From Halobacteriales archaeon SW_9_67_24 (GTDB lineage: Archaea; Halobacteriota; Halobacteria; Halobacteriales; Halococcaceae), in the NCBI GenBank assembly GCA_003022685.1, contig PXSV01000031.1, positions 802-7,974 on the forward strand: DNA of 7,173 nucleotides, written 5' to 3'. Below the pieces are notes generated by a model. That model was not told where the DNA came from. It was given only the letters and a program-made list of their open reading frames with translations, and made no database searches. The first letter of the stretch is position 1, and the number at the start of each line of letters is the position of its first letter. A program made the position numbers and the translations under genes. This document shows, piece after piece, positions 6,736 through 7,173 of this stretch.

Positions 6736-6743
6736 TTTTAAGT
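6736..6743. promoter_or_regulatory. TATA-like TTTTAAGT in the unwinding region
   Basis: GTTTTAAGT at 6735-6743 is identical to the 9-mer at 7088-7096, which lies before the gene start at the right edge. It could be a rightward promoter inside the origin, a leftward promoter for a long orc1 leader (reverse ACTTAAAAC), or simply part of the AT-rich melting region. No gene starts within 30 bases on either side. Confidence 0.3.
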
Positions 6744-6753
6744 AGTACTCTTT

Positions 6754-6776
6754 CGAACCACACCCGAGGGGTTGAG
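6754..6776 (+). promoter_or_regulatory. Possible degenerate ORB (mini-ORB)
   Basis: CGAACCACACCCGAGGGGTTGA keeps the CGA-GGGGT core of the ORB with one A missing and a partial CCAC upstream, in the same orientation as the right ORB. It lies between the two strong boxes. The TTCCA dyad is absent, so this is only a candidate weak site. Confidence 0.3.
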
Positions 6777-6785
6777 AAAACCACA

Positions 6786-6830
6786 TAGCGAAAACCGCTA
6801 GTTGACACACAATCAACTAGAATCTCGCTA
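6786..6830. repeat. Nested dyad in the unwinding region
   Basis: Outer arms TAGCGA (6786-6791) and TCGCTA (6825-6830) enclose inner arms CTAGTTGA (6798-6805) and TCAACTAG (6813-6820) around a CACACAA loop. Both arm pairs are perfect and nearly share one centre (6808 and 6809). An alternative short pairing TAGCG/CGCTA (6786-6790 with 6796-6800) also exists. CTAG occurs three times (6798, 6817, 6828). Confidence 0.8.
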
Positions 6831-6870
6831 GAACGGTGCTTTGCCGACGATCCCCTCCGGGTCGGATCGC

Positions 6871-6899
6871 CGTTCCACTCGAAACGAAGGGGTGGGGGG
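6871..6899 (+). promoter_or_regulatory. Origin recognition box, right, with G-string
   Basis: The dyad-containing part CGTTCCACTCGAAACG (6871-6886) is followed by AAGGGGT and a run of six G (6894-6899). It is the inverted partner of the left ORB and points to the right, out of the unwinding region. The CACTCG centre is shared with the right copy inside polD1. Confidence 0.9.
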
Positions 6900-6900
6900 C

Positions 6901-7088
6901 CATCGGGACACTCCCTCCTTCCCCTCTCTTTCTCGTCCTCGCACTTCCATTGGCGCTTCGGGCCTACTCTCCACTCCAGCTCCGGCCGATAGTGGCAGTG
7001 CCATTCATCCAGGTCTGTCGATCCGGAGCCTTCCTCGACGGCATCCTCGCTCGGCAGGAATGGCAAGCCTGATACGTGTCTGACGTAG
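6901..7088. other. Gene-free flank right of the origin
   Basis: No convincing gene is present. Minus-strand open frames here cross the ORBs and DUE and have mixed composition, so they look spurious. Small dyads are visible: TGGCA-G-TGCCA at 6993-7003, and TGCCATTC (6999-7006) repeated inverted as GAATGGCA (7058-7065). ACTTCCATTGG near 6945-6955 vaguely recalls an ORB dyad but lacks the GGGGT run. Confidence 0.5.
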
Positions 7089-7096
7089 TTTTAAGT
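7089..7096 (+). promoter_or_regulatory. TATA-like box for the gene at the right edge
   Basis: TTTTAAGT in GC-rich surroundings is a good haloarchaeal TATA candidate. It would start transcription near 7118-7122 and leave a leader of about 50 bases before the ATG at 7171. Confidence 0.45.
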
Positions 7097-7154
7097 GTAT
7101 GCATCGAAAGAGTCTGGACCGAGAACCTTCGTTCGTGGCTCGTGCGGCGCGCGA

Positions 7155-7173
7155 GGGGTGAGATCACAGGATG
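7155..7173 (+). other. Ribosome-binding site and probable start codon of next gene
   Basis: GGGGTGA (7155-7161) resembles the 16S-complementary GGAGGTGA and is followed after nine bases by ATG at 7171-7173, the last bases of the window. Together with the TATA box at 7089 this suggests a rightward gene whose body is outside the window, so its product is unknown. Confidence 0.4.

Larger units (their letters stand above)
6730..6840. other. AT-richer unwinding region (DUE) between the ORBs
   Basis: Between the two ORBs base composition shifts clearly toward A and T compared with the surrounding genes: GGTTTTAAGTAGTACTCTTT near the left, then GAGAAAACCACATAGCGAAAA and the dyad at 6786-6830. This is the expected site of duplex melting in an ORB-flanked origin. 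The assignment is by position and composition. Confidence 0.75.
6631..6900. other. Chromosomal replication origin (oriC) of Orc1 type
   Basis: The region has the classic haloarchaeal arrangement: an orc1 gene next door, two inverted ORBs with G-strings at their outer ends, and an AT-richer stretch between them. The dyad centres of the two ORBs (6678 and 6878) are 200 bp apart. Archaeal Orc1 proteins bind such paired inverted ORBs and melt the DNA between them, where MCM loads. The identification rests on the ORB sequences plus orc1 linkage; activity is inferred. The neighbouring replication genes suggest it is the main chromosomal origin rather than a plasmid or secondary one. Confidence 0.88.

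Noticed and set aside
6942..6965. Additional ORB at ACTTCCATTGG
   Set aside because: Only a vague dyad similarity; the GAAACGAAGGGGT part is absent on both sides.
6566..7066. 166-codon minus-strand open frame across the origin
   Set aside because: It begins with TTG, runs through both ORBs, the DUE and the dyads, and has no recognisable domain. The openness is explained by GC-rich composition.

Overview
The window is chromosomal DNA of a halophilic archaeon (class Halobacteria). It is GC-rich, its predicted proteins are strongly acidic, and its low-complexity D/E/S/T/G linkers are typical of haloarchaea. It also carries archaeal replication genes (Orc1/Cdc6 and the small subunit of polymerase D) and the haloarchaeal form of the origin recognition box (ORB) with an attached G-string. 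I cannot assign a genus from sequence alone.

Layout from left to right. (1) Positions 1-1378, minus strand: the N-terminal two thirds of uvrB, whose 3' end lies outside the window. (2) Positions 1379-1863: 485 bases with no gene. The right half is a dense row of perfect inverted repeats, most with a TTC loop. (3) Positions 1864-3534, minus: polD1, the DP1 exonuclease subunit of DNA polymerase D. (4) Positions 3652-4596, plus: a type I signal peptidase of the archaeal/ER (Sec11) type, diverging from polD1. (5) Positions 4680-6401, minus: orc1, an Orc1/Cdc6 initiator, convergent with sec11. (6) About 6402-7170: the orc1 leader followed by a replication origin. Two inverted ORBs (6652-6686 minus and 6871-6899 plus) have outward-pointing G-strings and flank an AT-richer unwinding region that contains a nested dyad. 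(7) Positions 7089-7173: a TATA-like box, a ribosome-binding site and an ATG at the very edge, probably the next rightward gene.

The genes fit together as an initiator-adjacent replication and repair cluster. Orc1 should bind its own neighbouring ORBs, PolD copies DNA after initiation, and UvrB serves nucleotide excision repair. I recall orc1-sec11-polD1 as a conserved gene order next to the main origin of other haloarchaea, which supports calling this the primary chromosomal origin.

The most unusual observation is a second inverted pair of near-perfect ORBs inside the polD1 coding sequence (3123-3142 and 3175-3197). They lie in the part encoding a disordered linker, about 3.5 kb from the origin. 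Each one matches the corresponding origin ORB in sequence subtype, order and orientation. The left copy shares 20 consecutive bases with its origin counterpart, and the right copy matches 22 of 23. The inner 44-bp spacing and the missing G-strings suggest an Orc1-binding or titration site, or a regulatory element, more than a second full origin.
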